From: Dysgonamonadaceae bacterium
GTDB taxonomy: Bacteria; Bacteroidota; Bacteroidia; Bacteroidales; Azobacteroidaceae
Direction of reading: 5' to 3'
Assembly (NCBI GenBank): GCA_031261015.1
Contig: JAISKG010000183.1
Span: forward strand, 1-15,460
DNA length: 15,460 nt
In this document: positions 5,819 to 13,082 of the stretch, one piece after another
How positions within the stretch are numbered: the stretch's first letter is position 1
How the letters are laid out: every line of letters begins with the position of its first letter
Notes under the pieces: generated by a model
Database searches by the model: none
What the model saw: the letters and a program-made list of their open reading frames with translations, nothing else
Told to the model about the DNA's origin: nothing
Made by a program: the position numbers and the translations under genes

Positions 5819-8668
5819 TTATTCGCAATCGCATTGTACTGCAACTAAGTTTCTGTCGCCAAAGGCATTATCTACTCGCGCAACATTCACCCAAAATTTG
5901 TTTTCCTGAATCCACGAAGCTGGGAAAGCCGCTTTGCTTCGCGAATAAGGATGTTGCCAATCGTCGCCGCAGACTTCGTATTGCGGATGGGGCGCATTCA
6001 CGAGGACGTTGTTTTCTTTGTCGGCTTTACCTTGCGCTACTTCTTCGATTTCTGTCCGGATGATCGTCATGGCTTCGACGAAACGGTTCAATTCGGCCAG
6101 ACTTTCGCTTTCGGTCGGTTCAATCATCAGCGTTCCATGTACGGGAAAGGAGAGGGTAGGAGCGTGGAATCCAAAGTCGATCAATCGTTTAGCCACATCG
6201 GTTTCGTCGATACCCGAATACGATTTAAGGTGACGACAATCCAGAATGAGTTCATGACCTACGCGCGATTGATTTCCTTTGTAAACGATTCCGTAAGCTT
6301 TTTCCAATCGAGAGGCCAGATAATTGGCATTTAAAATTGCGATTTGAGTGGCTAAAGCCAAACCTTTTGCGCCCATTAGGCGGATGTATCCGTAAGTAAT
6401 AGGGAGAATACCAGCGCTTCCAAACGGAGCAGAAGCAACTGTATTCAAAGAACTTCCGTCTTTTTCCGGATGTGCGGGCAGGAACGGAACGAGATGTTCC
6501 GCTACGCAAATCGGACCTTCACCGGGGCCGCCGCCACCATGAGGAATCGCAAAAGTTTTATGGAGATTCAGGTGGCAGACGTCTGCACCGATGAATCCCG
6601 GATTGGTCAGGCCGACTTGAGCATTCATATTGGCTCCGTCCATATAGACTTGTCCGCCGTTGGCATGAATGATTTGGCACATTTCCATGATGTTGGTTTC
6701 AAAAATACCGTGTGTCGAGGGATAAGTGATCATGAAGGCGGCGAGGCGGTCTTTGTTTTCTTCTGCTTTGGCTCTCAGGTCGTTGATGTCGGTGTTGCCA
6801 TTTTCGTCGAAGCGGATTGTCAGCGTTTCAAAGCCGGCTTGGATGGCGCTGGCGGGATTGGTTCCGTGAGCTGATGCGGGAATGAGTACTAAGTTTCGAT
6901 GTCCTTGCTTGTTAGCTTGCAGATATTCACGAATTACTTTAAGTCCGGCATATTCGCCGGCAGCTCCGGAATTGGGTTGAAAGCTAACGCCCGGCAATCC
7001 GGTGATTATTCCTAGATATTCCGTCAGGTTTTCGATCAATTCCTGATAGCCTTCGGTTTGATCTTCGGGAGCGTAAGGGTGAATATTCGTCCAATGCGGA
7101 TCGTTGAGCGGCAACATTTCGGCAGCCGCATTTAATTTCATTGTGCACGAACCCAAAGAAATCATGGATTGCGCCAGTGAAATATCGCGCACTTCCAAGC
7201 GTTTGATGTAGCGCATCAATTCCGTTTCGGTGTGGAAGGAATGGAAAACGGGATGAGTCAAATAATCGGAAGTTCGTAGAAATTTCGGATCCATATACTG
7301 TTTTTCCGGAATTTCCCGGTCTAACGAAAGATCTTTATTGAGTGCGGCAGAAAAAATATACAGTAAAACGCCAATATCTTCAGGTAAAGTGGTTTCGTCC
7401 AAACTGACGCCGATTTTTCCATCTTCAAAGTAATAGAAATTGACTTTACATTCCAAAGCAGTCTCCTGTAAGATTTGTATGGAAGCTTCTGCCGGCAAAG
7501 CAATTTTCAAAGTATCGAAGTAATTTTTATTTTCTTGGGTATAACCTAATTGTATTAATTGTTCGGATAAAAATCCGGCGTAAGCGTGGGTGCGGGAAGC
7601 AATGCTTTTTAGTCCTTGTGCTCCGTGGTAAACGGCATAGAATGAAGCCATTGTCGCCAACAAAGCTTGCGCGGTGCAAATATTGCTCGTCGCTTTTTCC
7701 CGTTTGATATGTTGTTCGCGGGTTTGCAAAGCTAAGCGCAAAGCGCGTTTTCCGTAGGCATCTTTGGAAACGCCGATGATTCGTCCCGGAATGTTGCGTT
7801 TATATTCGTCTTTGGTGGCGAAATATCCGGCGGAGGGGCCGCCGTAATACATGGGGATTCCGAAGCGTTGCGACGATCCGAAGGCTACATCGGCGCCCCA
7901 TTCGCCCGGAGGGGTTAAGAGGCACAAACTCAGCAAGTCGGCGGCGACAGCAACTTTCGCTCCGGCGGCATGCGCCTGTGCGACCAATGCGCGGTAATCT
8001 TCCACCGAGCCGTCGGAATTGGGATATTGAATGATGGCTCCGAAGACGTCGTTTGTCCATTCAAACGTTCGGTAATCGCCTTGACGGATTTCGATTCCTT
8101 GCGATTTTGTTCGCGTTTGCAGGACAGCTAACGTATTTTCAAATAGTTTGTTATCGACCAACAAAACGTTGGCATTGTTTTTGATTTGTTCGCGGCTGCG
8201 CGTTTGGAAAAACAGATTAGCAGCTTCGGCGGCGGCGGTGGCTTCGTCCAGCAGCGAGCAATTGGCTAAAGGTAAAGCCGTTAAGTCGCTTATCATTGTC
8301 TGGAAATTGAGCAAAGCTTCCAAGCGGCCTTGTGAAATTTCGGCTTGATACGGCGTATAAGAAGTGTACCAGCCCGGGTTTTCGAATACATTGCGGAGGA
8401 TAACGGCCGGAGCGACCGTATCGTACCAACCTCTGCCGATGTAGGAAGTAAAAATTTCATTTTTAGAGGCTAATTCCGCGATGTGTTCGGTGTATTCCCG
8501 TTCGGTCATGGCTTCCGGAAGGTCTAATTCTTCTTTTAGCCGGATGTTGGCCGGAATGGTTTCGTCGATCAGTTGATTCACGTTTTTCACGCCGATTTGG
8601 GCGGTCATTGTTTCGATTTCCTGTTGATTTACTCCGATGTGACGATAAACAAATGCTTCTTGTTTCAT
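5819..8668 (-). CDS. gcvP: Glycine dehydrogenase (decarboxylating), P-protein of the glycine cleavage system
   Basis: GcvP is the PLP enzyme that decarboxylates glycine and passes the aminomethyl group to the lipoyl arm of GcvH. The 949-aa product is the fused single-chain form (E. coli GcvP is about 957 aa). The N-terminal half opens with FVYRHIGVNQQEI and contains FTSYIGRGWYDT, NPGWYTSYTPYQAEISQGRLE and LLDEATAAAEA. The C-terminal half has SLGSCTMKLNAAAEM, HGTNPASA, and the PLP-binding block NLHKTFAIPHGGGGPG, in which K704 is the Schiff-base lysine. The end (FWVNVARVDNAFGDRNLVAVQC) is intact. The ATG overlaps the TGA of the metallo-hydrolase gene as ATGA, so translation is coupled. The gcvT and gcvH genes are not in this window, and no glycine riboswitch was seen upstream. 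Confidence 0.97.
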   Translation of the reverse strand: MKQEAFVYRHIGVNQQEIETMTAQIGVKNVNQLIDETIPANIRLKEELDLPEAMTEREYTEHIAELASKNEIFTSYIGRGWYDTVAPAVILRNVFENPGWYTSYTPYQAEISQGRLEALLNFQTMISDLTALPLANCSLLDEATAAAEAANLFFQTRSREQIKNNANVLLVDNKLFENTLAVLQTRTKSQGIEIRQGDYRTFEWTNDVFGAIIQYPNSDGSVEDYRALVAQAHAAGAKVAVAADLLSLCLLTPPGEWGADVAFGSSQRFGIPMYYGGPSAGYFATKDEYKRNIPGRIIGVSKDAYGKRALRLALQTREQHIKREKATSNICTAQALLATMASFYAVYHGAQGLKSIASRTHAYAGFLSEQLIQLGYTQENKNYFDTLKIALPAEASIQILQETALECKVNFYYFEDGKIGVSLDETTLPEDIGVLLYIFSAALNKDLSLDREIPEKQYMDPKFLRTSDYLTHPVFHSFHTETELMRYIKRLEVRDISLAQSMISLGSCTMKLNAAAEMLPLNDPHWTNIHPYAPEDQTEGYQELIENLTEYLGIITGLPGVSFQPNSGAAGEYAGLKVIREYLQANKQGHRNLVLIPASAHGTNPASAIQAGFETLTIRFDENGNTDINDLRAKAEENKDRLAAFMITYPSTHGIFETNIMEMCQIIHANGGQVYMDGANMNAQVGLTNPGFIGADVCHLNLHKTFAIPHGGGGPGEGPICVAEHLVPFLPAHPEKDGSSLNTVASAPFGSAGILPITYGYIRLMGAKGLALATQIAILNANYLASRLEKAYGIVYKGNQSRVGHELILDCRHLKSYSGIDETDVAKRLIDFGFHAPTLSFPVHGTLMIEPTESESLAELNRFVEAMTIIRTEIEEVAQGKADKENNVLVNAPHPQYEVCGDDWQHPYSRSKAAFPASWIQENKFWVNVARVDNAFGDRNLVAVQCDCE

Positions 8669-9297
8669 ATATAGGGATTATGTTGTTTTTCTTCTTTGAC
8701 GGTAGATGCAGGGCCGTGTCCCGGATAAATTTCGGTGATTTCCGGTAATGTAAGTAATTGATTTTTAATGGAGGCGATGAGTTGATCTTCGTTTCCTCCC
8801 CAAAGATCGGTTCGTCCGATGTCGTGCCGGAAAAGGGCGTCGCCGGTAAATACGCAATAATCTTTTTCGCAATAGAAAGAGAGGCTGCCGGGCGAATGAC
8901 CCGGAGTCAGCAACGCTTTGAGCGTAGTGTTTCCGAAGCGGATTTCTTCGCCGTCCTGCAAAAAATGTTCGGCGTGTACCGGTTCGTAATCAATAGGGAA
9001 TCCGAAGGCGGAGCCTTGGATGCGCAGGCTGGGCATCGAGTCTTCTGATTCGTGGTATTGCGGGTGCACTCCGTAAGTTTCATAGACAAACCGGTTGCCC
9101 AATACGTGATCGAAATGGAGGTGTGTATTAAGTAATTTTTTTAATGTGAGTCCGTGATAATCAATGTATTCCTTGATACGGCGACATTCCTCGTCGGTGG
9201 AGGCGCCGCAGTCGATAAGAGCGGCTTCTTTGGTTTCGTCGTATAGTAAGTAGGTGTTGACAAAGACGGGGTTTAGTTCGAATTGTTTGATTTGCAT
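8665..9297 (-). CDS. Metallo-beta-lactamase-fold hydrolase (glyoxalase II-like)
   Basis: This 210-aa protein has the complete metal-binding set of the fold: THLHFDH (58-64; H59, H61, D63, H64), then LTPGHSPGSLSFY with a third histidine, FTGDALFRHDIGRTDL with the bridging aspartate, and YPGHGPAS with the last histidine. The short length and the ending KEEKQHNPYI match small glyoxalase II-like proteins of the YcbL type, which hydrolyse thioesters such as S-lactoylglutathione; the substrate here is not known. It follows the PIN gene after 3 bp and overlaps gcvP by 4 bp (ATGA). A shared link with glycine cleavage is not established, and the coupling may only set stoichiometry. Confidence 0.9.
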   Translation of the reverse strand: MQIKQFELNPVFVNTYLLYDETKEAALIDCGASTDEECRRIKEYIDYHGLTLKKLLNTHLHFDHVLGNRFVYETYGVHPQYHESEDSMPSLRIQGSAFGFPIDYEPVHAEHFLQDGEEIRFGNTTLKALLTPGHSPGSLSFYCEKDYCVFTGDALFRHDIGRTDLWGGNEDQLIASIKNQLLTLPEITEIYPGHGPASTVKEEKQHNPYI

Positions 9298-9300
9298 TGT

Positions 9301-9705
9301 TTAGGTGAGAATATTTTTAAATGTTTGTATATCAACAATATTTAGTTTAGGAAAATCCGTTTCTTTCAATATATTGAAATGTCTGTCGTTAGTAACTAGA
9401 TAACTTGCGTTTGCACTAACCGCGCAATCTACAAATTTATTATCATCAGGATCTACAATTATTAATTGCCATTTATAATACACTCTAATTGGCTCTGCTT
9501 GAGATGCATCTAATATTGCATCAACGACATTTTTTGCTAAAGAAAAGGAATAGTATTGTGACAATATTTCAAAATATTCATTTAAAATTTCGCTGGTATA
9601 GCACAATGTAAATTTTTTATTTTGAAAGGCTTGCCATAACCAATAGTATTTGGAGTATTCTTGCACGGAAACAAGCAAACAATTGGTATCCAAAACAATT
9701 TTCAT
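9301..9705 (-). CDS. PIN-domain toxin-like ribonuclease (COG1569 type)
   Basis: This 134-aa protein is the size of a single PIN domain, the fold of VapC-like RNases. Candidate acidic active-site residues are D6 in KIVLDTN, E43 in ILNEYFE, the DPDDNKFVDCA block (D85-A95) and D107 in VTNDRHF. The PDDNKF and VTNDRHF motifs are typical of the putative toxin-component PIN family seen across Bacteroidota and cyanobacteria. It overlaps the small gene upstream by ATGA, the usual antitoxin-toxin arrangement, and its stop is 3 bp before the metallo-hydrolase ATG. Toxicity and RNA target are not known. All catalytic positions look intact. Confidence 0.85.
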   Translation of the reverse strand: MKIVLDTNCLLVSVQEYSKYYWLWQAFQNKKFTLCYTSEILNEYFEILSQYYSFSLAKNVVDAILDASQAEPIRVYYKWQLIIVDPDDNKFVDCAVSANASYLVTNDRHFNILKETDFPKLNIVDIQTFKNILT

Positions 9706-9920
9706 TTGTAAGGAGTTCTTATATGAGTATTTAACAATTCGTCCATCATTTCGTTACTCATATTTCTTTCTTTCCAAATACGTTTCCCTTCTTCATTAAC
9801 TTTTTTACAATAATAGTCAAACAATACTTCTTTGAGTTCATTTAAACTTTCTTCATCCTTATTGTATTGGAATAATTGCAATAGATGCAACTGAATCGGA
9901 TTTAATGTGCTTGCCTGCAT
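9702..9920 (-). CDS. Small antitoxin-like partner of the PIN protein
   Basis: This 72-aa acidic and lysine-rich helical protein runs MQASTLNPIQLHLLQLF to NTHIRTPYK. I recall the LNP.QLHLL start, the EL.EVLF.YYCKKV middle and the THIRTPYK end from small Bacteroidota proteins that precede COG1569 PIN genes, so the pairing is recurrent. The last codons overlap the PIN start (ATGA). It lacks an obvious ribbon-helix-helix or AbrB DNA-binding motif. The promoter at 9947-9977 has the best -33/-7 spacing in the window. Confidence 0.75.
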   Translation of the reverse strand: MQASTLNPIQLHLLQLFQYNKDEESLNELKEVLFDYYCKKVNEEGKRIWKERNMSNEMMDELLNTHIRTPYK

Positions 9921-9946
9921 GATTTACTATTTATTTTTTACATCTA

Positions 9947-9977
9947 CAAAATTACTACTTTTCTTTGGATACGCAAA
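9947..9977 (-). promoter_or_regulatory. Promoter of the antitoxin-PIN-hydrolase-gcvP unit
   Basis: The minus strand has TTTG (9974-9977), exactly 19 bp, then TAATTTTG (9947-9954), the full Bacteroidota -33/-7 arrangement. The -7 box is 26 bp upstream of the antitoxin ATG. No other promoter-like box was seen before gcvP, so this one may drive all four genes. Confidence 0.7.
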
Positions 9978-10047
9978 GCGACTGTAAAAATAAATTTTCG
10001 TTGTTTTTGAAGGTTATTTTTTGAAATTTGAACTGGGGAAAAAAGAG

Positions 10048-10977
10048 TTATTTCATAATTCCTAAAGAATCTATGTCGTGGGCGAGTTTGGTAGTAAAAA
10101 GTTCGGAGCCGGTTTTGTTTAAATGTGTAGCATTATAAAAATAGGCGGTATCGTATGAAATCGGATCATAATTATAATCAAGAATAGGAATGTCGTATTT
10201 TTTTGCAATGCTATCATACATAGCATACATTCCTTCGATATTTTTTACTTTTTGTGTAGCACCGATATATATAGGTGCATAGACAAAGATTACTTTAATA
10301 TTTTCAGCATGAGCTTTTGATAAATATTTATCAAATAGAGATAACGCCATACTATCTTGTCCATAATGTATTTCTTTTTGTTCGTTATGTTTTTTCCCGT
10401 CCCATTCATTAGTATCATTGCCTTTATAACCCTTAATTATATTTTCTTTCTGTGTGTTTCCTATACCTAAAGATTGTTTTACTACATTATAACCAATATA
10501 TCTGAAGCAAGGAATATATTTTTCTAAAACGTTAAAATGCTCATAATGTGAAATTGCTGTTTTTAACGAATCATCAAAAAAATAAGGGAAAAATTGTTCT
10601 CTCTGATAACCACCGTGGATAGCTATTGTAATCATATCGATATTCTGAATAATATATTTTGGTTTTATGTTAAATCTTTGATATGTATTGTATTTTATTA
10701 TTTGTCTGTTAATCGGACTTCCATCTATACCTAAATTATAAGAATTTACATTTAAAATAGAATCTAAAATCAGAGGATTATATTGTGCCCAAGCTCTGGA
10801 ATTACCCATTATAATAATATCGCTATTTATTTTACCAGAATAAATATCATTCCATCCCGCAAACATAAGCGAAGTAGTAAGTTTTTGCAATTTTGTAGAA
10901 ATGATATGATCAATCACAAAAGCCAATCCAAACAAGCCTATCGTAAATATAATCAGTATCTTGATAAATCTTTTCAT
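10048..10977 (-). CDS. Membrane-anchored SGNH-like protein paired with the MBOAT acyltransferase
   Basis: This 309-aa protein has one N-terminal transmembrane segment (about 5-24) followed by an extracytoplasmic domain. SDIIIMGNSRAWAQYNP (52-68) fits SGNH block I with S60 as nucleophile, and YNATHLNKTGSELFTT (about 281-296) fits the final block with H285. In most SGNH enzymes the last motif is DxxH; here the first position appears to be N282. Such proteins follow MBOAT genes in AlgI/AlgJ- and PatA/PatB-like pairs, where the MBOAT brings the acyl group across the membrane and the SGNH protein places it on a glycan. The start is 5 bp past the MBOAT stop, so both share one transcript. It is markedly AT-rich. 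The glycan target is unknown. Confidence 0.75.
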   Translation of the reverse strand: MKRFIKILIIFTIGLFGLAFVIDHIISTKLQKLTTSLMFAGWNDIYSGKINSDIIIMGNSRAWAQYNPLILDSILNVNSYNLGIDGSPINRQIIKYNTYQRFNIKPKYIIQNIDMITIAIHGGYQREQFFPYFFDDSLKTAISHYEHFNVLEKYIPCFRYIGYNVVKQSLGIGNTQKENIIKGYKGNDTNEWDGKKHNEQKEIHYGQDSMALSLFDKYLSKAHAENIKVIFVYAPIYIGATQKVKNIEGMYAMYDSIAKKYDIPILDYNYDPISYDTAYFYNATHLNKTGSELFTTKLAHDIDSLGIMK

Positions 10978-10982
10978 GTCTA

Positions 10983-12005
10983 TTAAAATTGAAAATAAAT
11001 AAATGTTTCAGCTTTTCCTCCACAGATAAAAAGCAATGCTATTAGAACATAATAAACTAAGAACTTCAAAATATGAGATTTTATATTTGATAAATCTAAT
11101 CCATGTTGTTTATCCCGTAAAATCCATTCGAAAATTAACATAATGGATAAATTTATAAATATTGGAATAGAATACTCACGATTTATAATATTAGGCCTAA
11201 TAAACAAATCTTTTCTGAAGATGCCTCCCAAATACCCCAACGCTTCATGTATTGTTTCCGCCCTAAAAAACACCCATCCAATCACCACCAATCCAAATGT
11301 CAACCCCATCTGAAACAGCTCTTTCAAACTCGGCAAAAGTTTGTTTTCCGCCACCGTATCGGTATATTTCCGGTTTTGATTTAACAAAATTAAAGGGAGA
11401 AAAAGTATCGCATGAAACGCGCCCCAAGCAATAAATGTCCAGTTCGCTCCGTGCCAAAAACCGCTGACAAGAAAGATAATGAACGTGTTACGTACAACCA
11501 TCAATTTCGAGCCGCGACTGCCGCCCAACGGAATGTACAAATAATCGCGAAACCACGTATTGAGCGAGATATGCCAACGCCGCCAAAATTCGGCAATATC
11601 GCGCGAGAAATAGGGAACCCTGAAATTATTCAAGAATTTAAAACCCAGCAATTTACCGATTCCAATCGCCATATCGGAATATCCCGAAAAATCTCCATAA
11701 ATCTGAAATGCAAAGAAAATCGCTCCTATCAATAACGTGCTGCCTGTTTGATCTTGGTAATTATCAAAGACTTGATTAACATAAACAGCGCAGTTATCGG
11801 CAATAACTACTTTTTTGAAAAGTCCCCAAAGGATTTGCCGCATTCCGTCAACGGCTTGGTCATAATTGAAAGTACGTTTGTTGTAAATCTGCGGTAAAAG
11901 ATTAGTAGCACGTTCAATAGGTCCCGCCATCGCCAGCGGAAAAATACTGACGAAAAGGAAAAAGGAGGCAATATCTTTGGTCGGCGCAAACTTGCCGCGA
12001 TACAC
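10983..12005 (-). CDS. MBOAT O-acyltransferase, C-terminal two-thirds (out of frame with its N-terminus)
   Basis: This frame carries most of an AlgI-like membrane-bound O-acyltransferase: YRGKFAPTKDIASFFLFVSIFPLAMAGPIERA, the EFWRRWHISLNTWFRDYLYIPLGG block, and SGFWHGANWTFIAWG with the histidine regarded as catalytic in MBOATs. Several hydrophobic transmembrane stretches are visible. 12005 is only a GTG codon inside the frame. The frame stays open upstream to about 12111 and contains LPVGISFYTFHTLSYTIDVYRG, a family-typical block, so 12005 is not a natural start. It is separated from the N-terminal piece by a +1 frameshift at the C10 tract (12093-12102). Without correction of the frame this part should be poorly translated. 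Restored, the full gene is 12423 to 10983, about 479 aa. Confidence 0.85.
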   Translation of the reverse strand: MYRGKFAPTKDIASFFLFVSIFPLAMAGPIERATNLLPQIYNKRTFNYDQAVDGMRQILWGLFKKVVIADNCAVYVNQVFDNYQDQTGSTLLIGAIFFAFQIYGDFSGYSDMAIGIGKLLGFKFLNNFRVPYFSRDIAEFWRRWHISLNTWFRDYLYIPLGGSRGSKLMVVRNTFIIFLVSGFWHGANWTFIAWGAFHAILFLPLILLNQNRKYTDTVAENKLLPSLKELFQMGLTFGLVVIGWVFFRAETIHEALGYLGGIFRKDLFIRPNIINREYSIPIFINLSIMLIFEWILRDKQHGLDLSNIKSHILKFLVYYVLIALLFICGGKAETFIYFQF

Positions 12006-12006
12006 A

Positions 12007-12423
12007 TCAATGGTATAACTTAATGTATGGAATGTGTAAAATGAAATCCCGACCGGCAGAACTAAGTGTAATAGCTTGATATTCAGCGAAATGGGGGGGG
12101 GGTAAAATGCTAATTAGTTGAGTTGCAAAAAAATCGTAGTACTTGAAAACGCCCAGAATGCCGAAACAGACCACGCAGCAAAGCGTTAAAATGGTTTTCC
12201 GCGCCCGTGCCTTTTCGTTTTTCATCAACAAAAGTCCTGCGCCGTAATTGGTAAGCGAACATATTAAAATGAGCGACAAAAAACGCCAATCCCACCAAGC
12301 GTAAAAGAAATATGAAGCAGCCAGCAGAAACAAGTTCTGAATTTTCACATTTTTGCTTAATGCCCAATAGATACAGAATACGATGGGCATAAAAACAGCA
12401 AAATCGATGGAGTTGAAAAGCAT
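12007..12423 (-). CDS. MBOAT O-acyltransferase, N-terminal fragment truncated by frameshift
   Basis: This frame gives MLFNSIDFAVFMPIVFCIYW...NVKIQNLFLLAASYFFYAWWDWRFLSLI..., the standard start of AlgI/PatA-like MBOATs with its first transmembrane helices. After ISILPPP, encoded by the C10 tract, the frame turns into HFAEYQAITLSSAGRD..., which has no MBOAT character, and stops at 12007. Had the tract nine C, the reading would continue ISILPPPISLNIKLLHLVLPVGISF, the expected sequence. As written, the product is a 138-aa protein without the catalytic histidine. It starts a two-gene unit with the SGNH protein and has a TATCTTTG promoter 18 bp upstream. Confidence 0.85.
   Translation of the reverse strand: MLFNSIDFAVFMPIVFCIYWALSKNVKIQNLFLLAASYFFYAWWDWRFLSLILICSLTNYGAGLLLMKNEKARARKTILTLCCVVCFGILGVFKYYDFFATQLISILPPPHFAEYQAITLSSAGRDFILHIPYIKLYH
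12093..12102. repeat. Homopolymer of ten G (C10 on the coding strand) inside the MBOAT gene
   Basis: A run of ten G in an AT-rich gene, at the exact point where the MBOAT reading frame breaks. Nine (or twelve) bases would join both halves in frame. Such tracts change length by slipped-strand mispairing and are a classical phase-variation device, but are also error-prone in sequencing and assembly. Confidence 0.95.
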
Positions 12424-12431
12424 ACTTGTAA

Positions 12432-12475
12432 TTTTGGCCGCAAAGATAATGAAAAATTAAGTTTTCTGGCCAAAA
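12432..12475 (-). promoter_or_regulatory. MBOAT-SGNH promoter flanked by an 8-bp inverted repeat
   Basis: The minus strand reads TATCTTTG at 12441-12448, a TAnnTTTG box 18 bp before the ATG, with a TTTG at 12471-12474 (22-bp spacer). The promoter is bracketed by TTTTGGCC (12432-12439) and its reverse complement GGCCAAAA (12468-12475), which might be regulator half-sites about 36 bp centre to centre. Confidence 0.5.
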
Positions 12476-12570
12476 ATTATAGAAATGTTTGGTAGTTATG
12501 ATAATTCTATGTAATTTTGAAATCCGAAAGCAGATAAACGGCTATTACTATTTCCGGGACGAGGAGGGTT

Positions 12571-12993
12571 TTAGCCGTTTTCTATTGCTGTAATACAATA
12601 CTGAATATGTTGTTTACTGCCTCTCAATACACCTACTGTTAATTTTATCTTGCCGAAAGATGCCTTTACGTATTGCATGATGATGATTTCTGAAAATCGT
12701 TTCTGATTTTGGTTGTTTGTTTTTGGCTGTACTCGCTTGACGACTTTTGCTTTTTCCAAAATCTCTGTTAAATAAGTTACTGCTAAGGTTGACTTATAAG
12801 TTGCAGCGGCGTGTTCTGCAGTTTCCTGAATAGATAGAAATCTTACATGAATAAATCCATGTAAATCAGCATTGTATATGTGTTTTTCCGGGTTTTCTGC
12901 ATTCCAAATAGCATAAAAATCTTTAATGATTTTTTCCCTGATTTGAATTTCTTCTCTGGTTTCTCCTTGTGGAATTTCAGCGGTTATGGCCAT
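12571..12993 (-). CDS. Uncharacterised 140-aa protein
   Basis: The ATG at 12993 (MAITAEIPQGETREE) is chosen over the TTG at 13005, since the -7 box at 13023-13030 would leave almost no leader for the latter. The protein has a charged helical N-terminus (REEIQIREKIIKDFYAIWN), a middle segment (HGFIHVRFLSIQETAEHAAATYKSTLAV) and a beta-rich C-terminus (KIKLTVGVLRGSKQHIQYCITAIE). There is no signal peptide, so it is probably cytoplasmic. The central and terminal blocks remind me of small domains found in phage and conjugative polyvalent proteins of Bacteroidota, possibly nuclease-like, but I cannot name a family with confidence. It is a single gene, transcribed divergently from 13083. Confidence 0.65.
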   Translation of the reverse strand: MAITAEIPQGETREEIQIREKIIKDFYAIWNAENPEKHIYNADLHGFIHVRFLSIQETAEHAAATYKSTLAVTYLTEILEKAKVVKRVQPKTNNQNQKRFSEIIIMQYVKASFGKIKLTVGVLRGSKQHIQYCITAIENG

Positions 12994-13022
12994 ATTAGAT
13001 TGCAAATTTTAGTTTTTAAATA

Positions 13023-13030
13023 CAAAAGTA
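13023..13030 (-). promoter_or_regulatory. Putative promoter (-7 box) of the gene at 12571-12993
   Basis: The minus strand reads TACTTTTG (TAnnTTTG) 29 bp before the ATG. It lies 12 bp from the opposing -7 box at 13043-13050, so the two divergent promoters overlap and cannot easily be occupied together. Confidence 0.5.
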
Positions 13031-13042
13031 ATAAAAAATTCT

Positions 13043-13050
13043 TACCTTTG
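13043..13050 (+). promoter_or_regulatory. Putative promoter (-7 box) of the gene at 13083-14159
   Basis: TACCTTTG on the plus strand, 32 bp before the ATG at 13083, matches TAnnTTTG. No TTTG occurs at the -33 distance; an AT-rich stretch is there instead. Confidence 0.5.
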
Positions 13051-13082
13051 CCTCAGTCATTAACCCCTAAAAAATAATAAAT

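Noticed and set aside
8669..9300. Glycine riboswitch ahead of gcvP
   Set aside because: The upstream DNA is coding (hydrolase gene overlapping gcvP), leaving no room for a leader riboswitch.
12536..12580. AAACGGCTA / TAGCCGTTT inverted repeat at the end of the gene at 12571
   Set aside because: The 27-nt loop is long, the stem includes the stop codon, and no T-run follows on the minus strand, so a terminator call is not supported.
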